Positions 40,128-48,952 of a stretch of DNA of 64,000 bases are shown in pieces. How positions within the stretch are numbered: position 1 is the first letter of the stretch; each line of letters starts with the position of its first letter. A model generated the notes under the pieces. The model saw only the letters and a list, made by a program, of their open reading frames with translations. It had not been told where the DNA came from and searched no databases. The DNA is from Bacillus amyloliquefaciens DSM 7 = ATCC 23350 (GTDB lineage: Bacteria; Bacillota; Bacilli; Bacillales; Bacillaceae): contig NC_014551.1 of assembly GCF_000196735.1 (NCBI RefSeq), positions 925,001-989,000 of the forward strand, given 5' to 3'. The position numbers and the translations under genes were made by a program.

Positions 40128-40265
40128 CTGGAAAATTTCGAAATCATATGTAAGTGTTGCGGATCAAAGAACGTTGTAGCTTTCGGAAACTTCGACATGG
40201 CTGCGCACTTTTATTGCGAGGATTGCAACGCAGACGAAATAGAATACAATTATTCCACGAAATAA
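40128..40265 (+). CDS. Small zinc-finger protein with CTG start
   Basis: Protein of 45 aa. ICKCCGSKNVV and FYCEDCNADE give two C-x2-C knuckles. GGAGG (40115-40119) is spaced 8 bases before CTG 40128; the only earlier option, GTG 40119, lies in the Shine-Dalgarno, and the next ATG would cut off the first knuckle. Confidence 0.55.
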   Translation: MENFEIICKCCGSKNVVAFGNFDMAAHFYCEDCNADEIEYNYSTK

Positions 40266-40360
40266 GCACGCCACAGCCGTTTTAATCCGGCCGGAGAGTA
40301 TTCGATAGGGTAGTGGTCAGAAGCGCTAATTTCGTGTGATTTCGAAGGGAGGACGAAAGG

Positions 40361-40642
40361 GTGGCGAAATATCGTAAAAAGCCGGTTGAAATAGAAGCGG
40401 TAAAATTCGAGGATACGACGGAATCTATATCGGCTATAGCGGAGTTATCCCACGATAGGTTAATTCGGGTAGACTATCGACAAAAGCCGGTCGTAATGTA
40501 TATACCGACGTTAGAAGGCGTAATGGTTGCGCAAGTTGGCGATTACATTATTCGCGGCATTGCGGGCGAACTTTACCCGTGCAAGCCGGACATTTTCGAA
40601 AAGACTTACGAAAGGGTGAACGAATCGAATGGCGGAATTTAA
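40361..40642 (+). CDS. Phage PGDYG-type conserved protein
   Basis: Protein of 93 aa starting at GTG after GGACGAAAGG. The pattern YRKKPVEIEAVKF, then YIPTLEGVMVAQVGDYIIRG, then YPCKPDIFEKTYE defines a very widespread phage and prophage protein of unknown function. Confidence 0.7.
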   Translation: MAKYRKKPVEIEAVKFEDTTESISAIAELSHDRLIRVDYRQKPVVMYIPTLEGVMVAQVGDYIIRGIAGELYPCKPDIFEKTYERVNESNGGI

Positions 40643-40790
40643 TACGTTAAAAGAAATCGTCGAGCAGCTTAAAGATTGTGGATATGAATGCGAGGCAGGA
40701 CCGTTAGTCAATAACGTAGCTTTTCAAAAGCTTGCGGAATTAGCGGGTGTTGCGGCTGAGTCGGGAGAGGAAATTTACTACGTCCGTTAA
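40629..40790 (+). CDS. Small hypothetical protein
   Basis: Protein of 53 aa, ATG inside the end of the previous gene, preceded by GAAAGGGTG. Helical and acidic (LKEIVEQLKDCGYECEAG). Not recognised. Confidence 0.5.
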   Translation: MAEFNTLKEIVEQLKDCGYECEAGPLVNNVAFQKLAELAGVAAESGEEIYYVR

Positions 40791-40807
40791 TATACGGGCA
40801 AATCACG

Positions 40808-40940
40808 GATGCGGTGGCGGAATAGGTAGACGCAATTCGCGGATGCAGCGAGAGAGTGAAAGACTCCTAACTTTGCTGGTATAGAAGCACACACGGCCCG
40901 GGATAACCAGTATGCGAGGTGCAAATCCTCGCCCGCATAA
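40808..40940 (+). tRNA. Oversized tRNA-like element (Leu-like ends, aberrant anticodon and variable regions)
   Basis: A cloverleaf can be drawn. Acceptor ATGCGG with CCGCAT (6 bp). Leu-type D arm GCG-GAATAGGTAGA-CGC. A 5-bp anticodon-like stem TTCGC/GCGAG with 7-base loop GGATGCA, which lacks the universal U33. T arm CGAGG-TGCAAAT-CCTCG. The variable region is 62 bases instead of the usual maximum near 20, with two hairpins (GAGT/ACTC and CTGGT/ACCAG). It is probably not a decoding tRNA: either a decayed tRNA-Leu or a tRNA-mimicking RNA. A hairpin CAAGTT/AACTTG and a terminator follow. Confidence 0.5.
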
Positions 40941-41012
40941 TAAACGAATAGCCAAGGCGGCGTGTCAAGTTATCGCAACTTGCTAAAAGCCAACATACGC
41001 AATCAGAACGAG

Positions 41013-41043
41013 GCTTCCGCACCCTACGGCGGAGGTCTTTTTG
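41013..41043 (+). terminator. Terminator after the tRNA-like element
   Basis: CTTCCGC with GCGGAGG (one wobble) around a 7-8 base loop, then TCTTTTTG. Confidence 0.75.
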
Positions 41044-41089
41044 TGCTTGCGTTTCGCAGGCAAAAGAAACGAAAAAGGAGACGATTAGG

Positions 41090-41224
41090 ATGACGAAGAC
41101 AGAAGAATTACTCGTATACTTAGATCGTTTGATCGCGCTGCAGACTTCCGGGCATTTGGTACGTGACGAAATTGCGGAAGTCATCGACGCGATCAGATAC
41201 GAATTGATCCTCGAAATCAACTAA
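41090..41224 (+). CDS. Small hypothetical protein
   Basis: Protein of 44 aa, RBS AAAAGGAGACG, ATG 41090. Fully helical and acidic. Not recognised. Confidence 0.5.
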   Translation: MTKTEELLVYLDRLIALQTSGHLVRDEIAEVIDAIRYELILEIN

Positions 41225-41244
41225 ACGAAAAGGAGACGGTGTGA

Positions 41245-41535
41245 ATGGCGGACAAACGCGAATCAACAAGAAATTCAGTAATGGCGGGGGTAGCTACAAA
41301 CAAAACAGGCTACTCCTTATCAGACGGGTATCAAACTCCAAAATTCAGCCTAGAATCTCAAACTGGAAATATCTACGCAACGGGCGACGTTAGCGTAAAA
41401 GTAAGCGTAGAGGTATCCGAAGCTATAACTGGCCTCAAAGCGCTTCAACGCGAAGCAAAGGCGGCGACGCAGGCGCTGGCTGAATTGCGCGAGGAGCAGG
41501 CGAAACACGGTGGCGGACGAAGCTATGACGAATAA
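41245..41535 (+). CDS. Hypothetical phage protein with C-terminal coiled coil
   Basis: Protein of 96 aa. The end (VSVEVSEAITGLKALQREAKAATQALAELREEQ) matches a motif often seen in small phage proteins near the packaging genes. RBS AAAAGGAGACGG. Function unknown. Confidence 0.55.
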   Translation: MADKRESTRNSVMAGVATNKTGYSLSDGYQTPKFSLESQTGNIYATGDVSVKVSVEVSEAITGLKALQREAKAATQALAELREEQAKHGGGRSYDE

Positions 41536-41743
41536 GAAAATGGAATCCCACTGCGCCCCGTCCAATTGTTCACGCCATTTCGAAGTATGCGACTGCAAGT
41601 CGATGTGTTTGCTGCGATATGGCGCAGAAATACGGAAGCGGCAGGAAGAAGTCGGAGCTGCAGTCGGCATATACGAAAAAAGACGAGCACACCTACGTTG
41701 GCTGCGGCTCAAACGTTGGGGCGCCCGTCGTCTTATAGATTAA
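41525..41743 (+). CDS. Small Cys-rich protein
   Basis: Protein of 72 aa from ATG 41525 (GTG 41510 also open). HCAPSNCSRHFEVCDCKSMC carries four or five Cys/His ligands, then a very basic tail (RRAHLRWLRLKRWG). It overlaps the opposing recombinase gene by 11 bases. Confidence 0.45.
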   Translation: MTNKKMESHCAPSNCSRHFEVCDCKSMCLLRYGAEIRKRQEEVGAAVGIYEKRRAHLRWLRLKRWGARRLID

Positions 41744-42281
41744 CATTCGCGTATACTTCGTCGATGCGGTCCTGATTGATTCCGATATATCGCAGTGTGA
41801 CCGACTGCTTCGAATGGTTGAAAATCGATTGAAGTAACGTAAGATCTGTGCCGTTCTTGTACGCATGGTATCCGAAAGTCTTTCGCAAAGAATGGCAGCC
41901 GATTGTACCGAGCTTCTCCGAGAGGCCGGCGCGTTCAACAGCTTCGTTAAGGATGCCATATGCACGGACGCGGGTAATGGCCTTCGAACCTTTACGAGAA
42001 GGGAAAAGCCAGTCGTCATCGTTTGCTTCAGTCGGAATCAGGTCGGCAACGGCTTTCTTGATTGCGGCATTGAAGAAGAAACGTTTTGACTTCTTCGTTT
42101 TCCCTTCCGTAATCGCAACGAAGTCCTTTCCGCGCACATCACCGACTTTGAGTGCGAGTATATCGGAAATACGTAGGCCGGAATTAATGCCGAGCGTAAA
42201 TAAAAGCAGATCACGCCCGCGAAGGGCCTTTTTTATTGCGTTTATTTGGCGTTTTTCTCTAATCGGTTGGACTTCGTTCAT
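41733..42281 (-). CDS. Short tyrosine recombinase (catalytic domain only)
   Basis: Protein of 182 aa. GINSGLRISDILAL (Arg I), GCHSLRKTFGYHAY (H/L-R), IFNHSKQSVTLRYIGI (H, Tyr nucleophile). It lacks the N-terminal core-binding domain of the 117-1076 integrase. RBS AACGGAGTG. Short recombinases of this kind occur next to packaging genes in Bacillus phages; they may resolve multimers or act as excision helpers (inference). Confidence 0.85.
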   Translation of the reverse strand: MNEVQPIREKRQINAIKKALRGRDLLLFTLGINSGLRISDILALKVGDVRGKDFVAITEGKTKKSKRFFFNAAIKKAVADLIPTEANDDDWLFPSRKGSKAITRVRAYGILNEAVERAGLSEKLGTIGCHSLRKTFGYHAYKNGTDLTLLQSIFNHSKQSVTLRYIGINQDRIDEVYANVNL

Positions 42282-42363
42282 TCGAATTTCACTCCGTTCT
42301 CAATATGTTAAATTCATATTAACGAAAATAATAACGAAAGTCAAGCGAAAGGAGGGCGATAAT

Positions 42364-44118
42364 TTGGCGTATATTAACGGAAAATGGTTGGATCGTGAAG
42401 AGCGGCGGGAGCGTATCGACTTATTGATCGAGAGTGTGCGCCGATTAGCGGCCCTCATTAAAGCGAAAAAAGCCACCGACTACCATATCGATATGTTCCG
42501 GAAGAATAAGGCCGAATTAATTAAACTGAAGCGCGTTCACCGTGCCGAGGTGGATATCGCATATTTCACCTACGAGTATTTGAGCGACGGTCTAAACCCG
42601 GAAAACGAGGATAATGTCGTAAGGAACTCGGATGACGGGACGCCTCACGACGGCATTGAAGATATCGCGAAGATCCACGAAGAGTTTTTTGAGCTTTGCG
42701 ATTACGTCAACGAAGAGAAAAGGAACGCGCGGCTTGCAATCGCGGCTGCCCGGGGCCACTCAAAATCCGGAATGTTTTCGAACGCCTTGCCGTTACATCA
42801 AGCGGCTTATAGAAAGCGGAAATATATTCTCGTTATTTCTGAGACGGATTCTCTCTCGAAAAAGCTCATCGGATGGGTTAACAAGCAAATGAAATTTAAC
42901 GGCAAGCTCCGGGAAGACTTCGGGCCTATGATGCACGAGTCGGCAAGCCGCAATGAAAAGGATAACGAAGAGGCGTTCATTACAACGACGAATATCCTTA
43001 TTGAGTCGTCATCCTCCGGAAAGCAGCTTCGCGGTAAACGGCACGGAGCTGTTCGGCCGGACCTCGTAATAATTGACGACCCGTCATCGACAAACAACGA
43101 AGGAACCAAGGAAGCGCGGGAAAAGCTCGTTCATTGGTTTAACTCGGTCGTTGTTCCGATCGGGTCCAAGGCGACGGCAATCGTGTTAGTCGGGACAATG
43201 GTTTCGGCGACCGGGCTTCTTAATCACGTTCTGAAGCGTAAGGATTTCAAGGCGAGCTTTCACGGAGCGATCATAAGTGAGCCGACGCATCCGGAATTAT
43301 GGGACAAATACTGCGAGGTCTATGCGAGAGCAGAAACGATCGAAGAGGCTGACGAATTCTACGAAGCGCATAAAGAGGCGTTGGAAGACGGCGTCGAACT
43401 GGCGTGGCCTTGGCGCTGGACCTATCGCGAGCTCATGCACGAGAAAGTAAACATGGGAACACGCGCATACAACTCGGAGTTCCGAAACCTTGCTTTCAGT
43501 GAAGACGAGCAGTTTTTCTTTCCGGATAACTACGCTTACTATCACTACTACCATGAGAACGGAACAGCATACGTCGTGTACAACGAATTGAAAATACCGG
43601 TCAGCGATCTTCTGATTGTTGGGGCGTGGGATATCGCGCAGGGTAAGAACGCGCGGTCTTGCTATAACTCGGTTATTACGCTCGGCAAACACGAGCCGAC
43701 CGGCTATATTTTCGTACTCGATGAATACGCGTCGAAGGAACCGGCGCACATATACATTGACGTCATTATTCGGAAGATCAAACAATACCGGCATCGTTCC
43801 TTCAACGTCGAAACGATTAACGCGCAGCACGAATATTATCGTCAGCTTCAGGAGCGGGTCCGGCAGGAAGGTCTTTATACGTGCCGCGTGAACGATGTGA
43901 AATCGCATAAGTCTTCGAAAGATGAGCGTATTCAATCGATGGAACCGATGCTGCATAACAAAACGCTGATTCTGAACGATAGGCACACGATGCTGCTCGA
44001 TCAGATGGCGCAGTATCCTTTCGGCGATTACGTTGATTCACTCGACGCGCTTCAGCAGGCGCTCGAATCCGTATTCAGGCCGAAAACAAGGCTGGTGAAG
44101 AAGCCGGGATGGCTATAA
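42364..44118 (+). CDS. Terminase large subunit
   Basis: Protein of 584 aa from TTG 42364 (AAAGGAGGGCG upstream). ATPase and nuclease motor for DNA packaging. The Walker A variant is AAARGHSKS (about 150). Walker B is PDLVIIDDPSS. VLVGTM is the coupling motif. The nuclease half has LIVGAWDIAQGKN (first Asp), FVLDEYASK, and YVDSLDALQQAL (late Asp). It precedes, rather than follows, the small subunit. Confidence 0.9.
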   Translation: MAYINGKWLDREERRERIDLLIESVRRLAALIKAKKATDYHIDMFRKNKAELIKLKRVHRAEVDIAYFTYEYLSDGLNPENEDNVVRNSDDGTPHDGIEDIAKIHEEFFELCDYVNEEKRNARLAIAAARGHSKSGMFSNALPLHQAAYRKRKYILVISETDSLSKKLIGWVNKQMKFNGKLREDFGPMMHESASRNEKDNEEAFITTTNILIESSSSGKQLRGKRHGAVRPDLVIIDDPSSTNNEGTKEAREKLVHWFNSVVVPIGSKATAIVLVGTMVSATGLLNHVLKRKDFKASFHGAIISEPTHPELWDKYCEVYARAETIEEADEFYEAHKEALEDGVELAWPWRWTYRELMHEKVNMGTRAYNSEFRNLAFSEDEQFFFPDNYAYYHYYHENGTAYVVYNELKIPVSDLLIVGAWDIAQGKNARSCYNSVITLGKHEPTGYIFVLDEYASKEPAHIYIDVIIRKIKQYRHRSFNVETINAQHEYYRQLQERVRQEGLYTCRVNDVKSHKSSKDERIQSMEPMLHNKTLILNDRHTMLLDQMAQYPFGDYVDSLDALQQALESVFRPKTRLVKKPGWL

Positions 44119-44134
44119 GAAAGGAGGCGATAAA

Positions 44135-44566
44135 ATGTCGCGTATGAAAGAGCTTGAAGCAAAACTAACGCTTCAGCAACGTAAGGCAGCGCAAGTCGTT
44201 GCGAGTAATGAAGTCACGCCCGAAGACGGGAACAAACGAAGTCAGGACGCGCTGGCCGAAGAAATCGGCGTAAGTCGTATGACGCTCTATCGATGGCGGT
44301 TTCAAAATCCGATATTCATCGAATACATGAACCTATTAGCGGACGACATGCTTTCCGGGCACCGGTCCGAAGTATACGGGCAGCTCCTAAAGCTGATAAA
44401 AGGACCGCAGCCTTCAGTTAAAGCTATCGACTTGTTCATGCGTCGTCATGGCTTACTGACCGATCGTCAGATAACGACCAATGAAACAGACGACGGCGCC
44501 CGCAGTAACGAAGATATCGAGAAGGAAATCGAAGACCTACCTGACATTATCGGAGAGGAGGAATAG
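44135..44566 (+). CDS. Terminase small subunit
   Basis: Protein of 143 aa. HTH of the phBC6A51/HTH_Tnp type (QDALAEEIGVSRMTLYRWRFQ, about 37-57), central helices, acidic C-terminus (EKEIEDLPDIIGEEE). It recognises the packaging site and recruits TerL. RBS AAAGGAGGCG. Confidence 0.75.
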   Translation: MSRMKELEAKLTLQQRKAAQVVASNEVTPEDGNKRSQDALAEEIGVSRMTLYRWRFQNPIFIEYMNLLADDMLSGHRSEVYGQLLKLIKGPQPSVKAIDLFMRRHGLLTDRQITTNETDDGARSNEDIEKEIEDLPDIIGEEE

Positions 44567-44568
44567 CG

Positions 44569-46200
44569 TTGGGGTTTTTCAATTTACTAAAGAAACACGA
44601 CCAGCCTTCGGATGAGTACACGGTTAGAAAGACGTACAGCATCATTCGGGAAGGCGCGCAATTTCCTCCGGACGATTCAATCAAGAGGTTGGCGAAATAT
44701 AAACGTATGCGTAAGCTCTTCGAAGGAAATCACCGAGACGTATACGAAAGGGCTACGGACATTTTAAAAGATTCGCCACAAGCGAAACAGCTCGAAAAGC
44801 TCTACATCGCTATAAATCTCGCGGATATTTTGGTAACGAAGCCTGCGGATCTGTTGGTAGGAGAACCGGTTCACTTTGAGAGCGGACTGGACGACACTAG
44901 CGAAGAGCAAAAGGCGCTCAACAGATATGTAGAAGAAAACGATCTCAATCAACTGTTACACGAGAGCGCCATGTCGAACGGATATCGCGGTGACGCGTGG
45001 ATTAAGGTTCGATTTGGCTACCGCCAAGACTATTCCGAACTTATCGCGAGGGGCTTAGAGATTCCAGAAGATGCGAAAATGGAGTCCGTTGTTGAGCATG
45101 TTAATGCGAATTGCGTTTTCCCTGAGTTTTCAGCCGGAAACGTTAAGCAGATCAAAGCGGTCAATATAGCCCAAGTCGAATGGGTAGAGACGGAGCAGAC
45201 GGAAATTCCTTTCCTAAACGTAGAGCGCCATATACCGGGACACATCTTCTATACGCGCTACAGACTATATCAGAATGGCGTCGATGTTTCAGGTGGCGCC
45301 CCAATCAGCGTTTTCAATATAGGCGAAGAGGTGCCGACGGGCCGCGAAGAAGATCACGAAGAGACGTTCCTTCCGCACATTCCGGTTTTTCACATTCCGT
45401 ACAAGTCAATCGATGACAGCTATTTCGGTATTGGCGGATTGGAGAAGATCGAAACGACGCTCGCGGCAATTAACGATCGTCTGGTGCAGATCGATTACAT
45501 CCTATGGAAGCACAGCGACCCGACTGCGTATGGGCCGGACTTAGAAGGGTCCGGGGATTCGGTTCAGTTTGGCGGCAAGTACATTCCGGTTACAAAAGAC
45601 GATACGACTCCGGGCTATATGGTTTGGCAGGCGCAGCTTGACGCAGCGTTCAAAGAACTTGACGTCCTATTCAGTAATGTCTTTCAAATGGCCGAGACGC
45701 CGCAGTGGTTATTCGGCACGACGATTTCCGGAGATAATTCAGGCGGCACAGGCACGTCTCACACAGACGGCGCGGCGATCAAAGCTCGCTTCATGCCGAT
45801 TCTTTCGAAGGTAAAGCGGATACGAGCGCACTATGACCGGGCGGTAAGAGACGCCCTTTGGACGTGTATGCTACTCGAAAAAGCAGTCGGGATCATCAAG
45901 GTTGAAAAAGCGGTTTATCCACGGGCTATTTGGAGCGACGGACTCCCGAAGAATGAAAAAGAGCTCGCTGAGATTATGCAAATCCGCACAGGCGGCAAGC
46001 CTACGATTGATGTTCGCGGGGCCATTAAACAGCAGGACGATGTGGACGACGAAAAAGCTGACGAAATCATTCGCCGCATTGAAGAAGACGAAAAAACGAC
46101 GAGCGGCTTTGTTGACGGATCGATTTTCAACAAGGAAGAACCGGAAAGGAGCCCTTCGGACGAGGATAAAGAGGAAATCACAGAGGAGGACGATAGTTAA
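44569..46200 (+). CDS. Portal protein (SPP1 gp6 type)
   Basis: Protein of 543 aa. Dodecameric ring for DNA entry. NLADILVTKPADLLVGEP, IWKHSDPTAYGPDLEG-type segment (YILWKHSDPTAYGPD) and MAETPQWLFGTTISG are typical of the SPP1-type portals. The acidic C-terminus is normal. The start is TTG 44569 with GGAGAGGAGG upstream. Confidence 0.88.
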   Translation: MGFFNLLKKHDQPSDEYTVRKTYSIIREGAQFPPDDSIKRLAKYKRMRKLFEGNHRDVYERATDILKDSPQAKQLEKLYIAINLADILVTKPADLLVGEPVHFESGLDDTSEEQKALNRYVEENDLNQLLHESAMSNGYRGDAWIKVRFGYRQDYSELIARGLEIPEDAKMESVVEHVNANCVFPEFSAGNVKQIKAVNIAQVEWVETEQTEIPFLNVERHIPGHIFYTRYRLYQNGVDVSGGAPISVFNIGEEVPTGREEDHEETFLPHIPVFHIPYKSIDDSYFGIGGLEKIETTLAAINDRLVQIDYILWKHSDPTAYGPDLEGSGDSVQFGGKYIPVTKDDTTPGYMVWQAQLDAAFKELDVLFSNVFQMAETPQWLFGTTISGDNSGGTGTSHTDGAAIKARFMPILSKVKRIRAHYDRAVRDALWTCMLLEKAVGIIKVEKAVYPRAIWSDGLPKNEKELAEIMQIRTGGKPTIDVRGAIKQQDDVDDEKADEIIRRIEEDEKTTSGFVDGSIFNKEEPERSPSDEDKEEITEEDDS

Positions 46201-47024
46201 TGCCTCGTTCTCCTGAGCCTCAATACGATTATCAGACGAATCGACTTGCCGGGTATTATCAGGAAGCGGTCCGAGACATCTTGGCGGAGCTTGAACGAAT
46301 TGACCTCGATAATTTTCGAAGGGCTAACGCGTTGGCGACCTTGAAATCTATTAGCGAGATCCTCAGCGATTTAGACGAAAAATCTTCCGCATGGGTCAAA
46401 AAGAATGTTCCGAAGGCGGCCACCGATGGTATTGCGCGTGCACTGGTCGTTCTGGACGTAGCAAAGACGGTGGCGGACGCGGAAAAGGTCGTTGCTTTTA
46501 ACGAGGTAAACGAGTACATGGTTGCGGCTGCTGTAGCGGATACGCAGTCGGATTTATTAGCAATTACGCAAAACGTCGATAGGAAGACGCGGGCCGCCGT
46601 GAGGAAAGCCGTTTCGGATTCGATGCGGCTTAATATGACCAAAGGGACGAACGGACGGCGGAGCATAACGGATATGGTGCGCAAGTCTCTTCGAGCTTCG
46701 GTGAGTACCGGGATTATTGATGTGAGGGGAAATCGATGGAAGCCGGAAGTGTATGCGGATATGGTCGTCCGCACAAAGATGATGGAAACCTATCGGGAAG
46801 CCCATACGAATGAGGCGGTAAGTCGCGGAGCTTATTATGCGCAAATTTCGTCTCACGGGGCGAAGGATCTATGCCGTCTCCACGAGGGACAAATCATTAA
46901 GCTGACCGACGATGCTCCCGGCAATTATCCGACATATGACGAACTCAAAGCGACCGGGGAGATATTTCACCCGCGTTGTAAGCACGTAATTTCTACAATA
47001 AGAAACCCATCAAGCGCCGTGTAG
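46200..47024 (+). CDS. Minor head protein (SPP1 gp7-like)
   Basis: Protein of 274 aa. The C-terminal block VRTKMMETYREAHTNEAV, then CRLHEGQI and FHPRCKHVIST, matches phage minor capsid protein 2 / head morphogenesis proteins. It overlaps the portal stop and ends at a terminator. Confidence 0.8.
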   Translation: MPRSPEPQYDYQTNRLAGYYQEAVRDILAELERIDLDNFRRANALATLKSISEILSDLDEKSSAWVKKNVPKAATDGIARALVVLDVAKTVADAEKVVAFNEVNEYMVAAAVADTQSDLLAITQNVDRKTRAAVRKAVSDSMRLNMTKGTNGRRSITDMVRKSLRASVSTGIIDVRGNRWKPEVYADMVVRTKMMETYREAHTNEAVSRGAYYAQISSHGAKDLCRLHEGQIIKLTDDAPGNYPTYDELKATGEIFHPRCKHVISTIRNPSSAV

Positions 47025-47036
47025 CGCTTTTTTATT
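47012..47036 (+). terminator. Terminator after the minor head gene
   Basis: AAGCGC, CGTGTA, GCGCTT then TTTTTATTTT; it overlaps the end of the coding region. Confidence 0.85.
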
Positions 47037-47114
47037 TTGTCCGAACGTTATGACGTTAAAAGAAACGGCTGCATCACTCAATAGCCGACGGGCTTTAAGC
47101 GGTGGAGGGACTGT

Positions 47115-47786
47115 ATGAGCGAAGAACTTAAAGAAACGCAAACAAGCGAGGTTACCGATCAAACTACGGCTGAGGTGCCGGAAAATAAACCTGAAGCGCA
47201 GACGGTGACTATGACGCAAGAGGAATTTAACGCTGTAATTGCTCGCGAAAAGGGGCGCGTTAAGAACAAGTACGCTGACTATGACGAAGTGAAGGCGAAA
47301 CTTAGCGATTACGAAAAAGCCCAGAAAGAGCGAGAAGAGGCGGAAATGACCGAGCTGGAAAAGCTTACGAAACAGCTCGACGAAAAGGCCGAAGCTGAAG
47401 CCACCTTCGTAAAGCAGATCGAAGATTTAAAAGCGGCTGCTGAACAGGAAAAAGTGGCGAACGAATTTATCAAGGTTGCTACGAGCAACGGCATCGCCTA
47501 CATTGACGATGCTTTACGTCTGGCTGACCTATCCGCGGTAAAGGTTGAGGACGGAAAAGTAATCGGTATGGAGGACGTTGTAAAGGGGCTCGTTGACAAT
47601 AAACCGTACTTGGTTGCGAAACAACAAACGCTGAAGCCGATCGGCCAACCCTCTAATAGCGGAGGAGACGGAGACGGCGGCGAAATCAAGACGTTAGAAG
47701 CGCAGCTAAGCGAAGCGAAGAAAGAAAAGAATTTTTCGAAGGTTATCGAGCTTTCAAACAAATTGAAATCACTTTTGAAGAAGTAG
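47115..47786 (+). CDS. Capsid scaffold protein
   Basis: Protein of 223 aa. DUF4355-like: an acidic N-terminus, VTMTQEEFNAVIAREKGRVKNKY, a long coiled coil (MTELEKLTKQLDEKAEAEA), a Gly-rich linker (SGGDGDGGE) and a basic C-terminal helix that docks on capsid subunits. It lies directly before the capsid gene. Confidence 0.82.
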   Translation: MSEELKETQTSEVTDQTTAEVPENKPEAQTVTMTQEEFNAVIAREKGRVKNKYADYDEVKAKLSDYEKAQKEREEAEMTELEKLTKQLDEKAEAEATFVKQIEDLKAAAEQEKVANEFIKVATSNGIAYIDDALRLADLSAVKVEDGKVIGMEDVVKGLVDNKPYLVAKQQTLKPIGQPSNSGGDGDGGEIKTLEAQLSEAKKEKNFSKVIELSNKLKSLLKK

Positions 47787-47797
47787 GGGGAAAATAA

Positions 47798-48901
47798 ATG
47801 TTAACTAGTTACGATTTTAAAGATCAGGTACGACAGCTTGACGCCGGGATTGACCTTATTATTCAGGATGAACCGACATTACTCGGTCTAATCGGCTTAA
47901 ACGGAGAGGCGCTCTATCAGACTAAATTCGAGTGGATGTCTGATCGATTGAACTCAAACCTCGCGACTGTTAAATCGGTAGCGGAAGATGGAAAAATTAC
48001 TGTGGCGGAAGATGACGGAGAGAAGTTCCGTAAAGATGCCATTGTCGTTTTTGGCGAAGAGTATCTGAAAGTTACGAACGTGTCCGGCGATGTGCTCACT
48101 GTTGTCCGCGGATTTGACGGAACAGTTCAAGAGGAACTCAAGGCCGGCTCTGAGCTGCGTATTGTTTCTCGTCCGCAAAATGAAGGTGCTGGCGTCGGTA
48201 TCGATGAAGGTCACGACCGTTATGTAGATTACAACTTCACGCAAATCATTGAAAGATATGCGGCCGTATCGAATACTCAACAAGCAGTCCGTACACATAA
48301 CGTATCGAATGAGCTTGATTATCAAGTAAAACTACGTCTTAAAGAGATGGCGCGTGAATTTAACGACTGGTTGATCTACGGCCGCAGAATTGACGGCAAG
48401 CCTCGTATGACTGGCGGCTTATTGAACTTTGCGAACTTGAAGGACGCTGCTAAAGCTAACCTGAAAGGAGCAGAGGTTCAAGCGAAAGATATTAATGCAT
48501 TAATGGAAAAAGTATATCAGCGCGGCGGTTCAGCAAATACAATCCTTACAAACACCGCGGGTGCTCGTCAAATCTCTAAAATGGCGACGGATACTATTCG
48601 AACAGAGAGAACGGACGCGGCTACAGGCCACCGCGTAAGCACATTCGTTTCTGATATGGTTGGCGGCGGAGTCGCGACTGTAGTCGTAGATCCGAACTTC
48701 CCTAAAGACAAAATCGCACTTTTCGACCGTAGCATTCTTTCTCTGCACCCACTGAATGGCCGTTCTGTCTACGACGAGGATGCCACAGTTCCGGGAGCTG
48801 ACTTTGTTGCGCGTCAGATCCGTGGCGAATACGGAATCAAGGTCAAAAACGCGAATGAAAAAATCGCCATTCTCGAAAACATCTCGACAACTGTATCTTA
48901 A
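47798..48901 (+). CDS. Major capsid protein (DUF5309/SU10 type)
   Basis: Protein of 367 aa. HK97-fold capsid subunit. YNFTQIIERYAAVSNTQQAV, LKEMAREFNDWLIYGRR and the late YGIKVKNANEKIAIL block are typical of the SU10-like capsid family. An insertion around residues 60-110 (ITVAEDDGEKF to TVVRGFDGT) looks like an extra beta domain. RBS GTAGGGGGAAAATAA. Confidence 0.85.
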   Translation: MLTSYDFKDQVRQLDAGIDLIIQDEPTLLGLIGLNGEALYQTKFEWMSDRLNSNLATVKSVAEDGKITVAEDDGEKFRKDAIVVFGEEYLKVTNVSGDVLTVVRGFDGTVQEELKAGSELRIVSRPQNEGAGVGIDEGHDRYVDYNFTQIIERYAAVSNTQQAVRTHNVSNELDYQVKLRLKEMAREFNDWLIYGRRIDGKPRMTGGLLNFANLKDAAKANLKGAEVQAKDINALMEKVYQRGGSANTILTNTAGARQISKMATDTIRTERTDAATGHRVSTFVSDMVGGGVATVVVDPNFPKDKIALFDRSILSLHPLNGRSVYDEDATVPGADFVARQIRGEYGIKVKNANEKIAILENISTTVS

Positions 48902-48909
48902 TGACAATC

Positions 48910-48932
48910 GACGGGCTTCGGCCCGTCTTTTT
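48910..48932 (+). terminator. Terminator after the major capsid gene
   Basis: GACGGGC, TTCG, GCCCGTC then TTTTTAATTT. It probably trims downstream expression relative to capsid. Confidence 0.92.
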
Positions 48933-48952
48933 AATTTGAAAGGAGGCCAACA

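Noticed and set aside
41848-42363. Long N-terminal extension of the terminase large subunit
   Set aside because: The segment is the antisense of the short recombinase gene; the terminase start at TTG 42364 has a perfect RBS.
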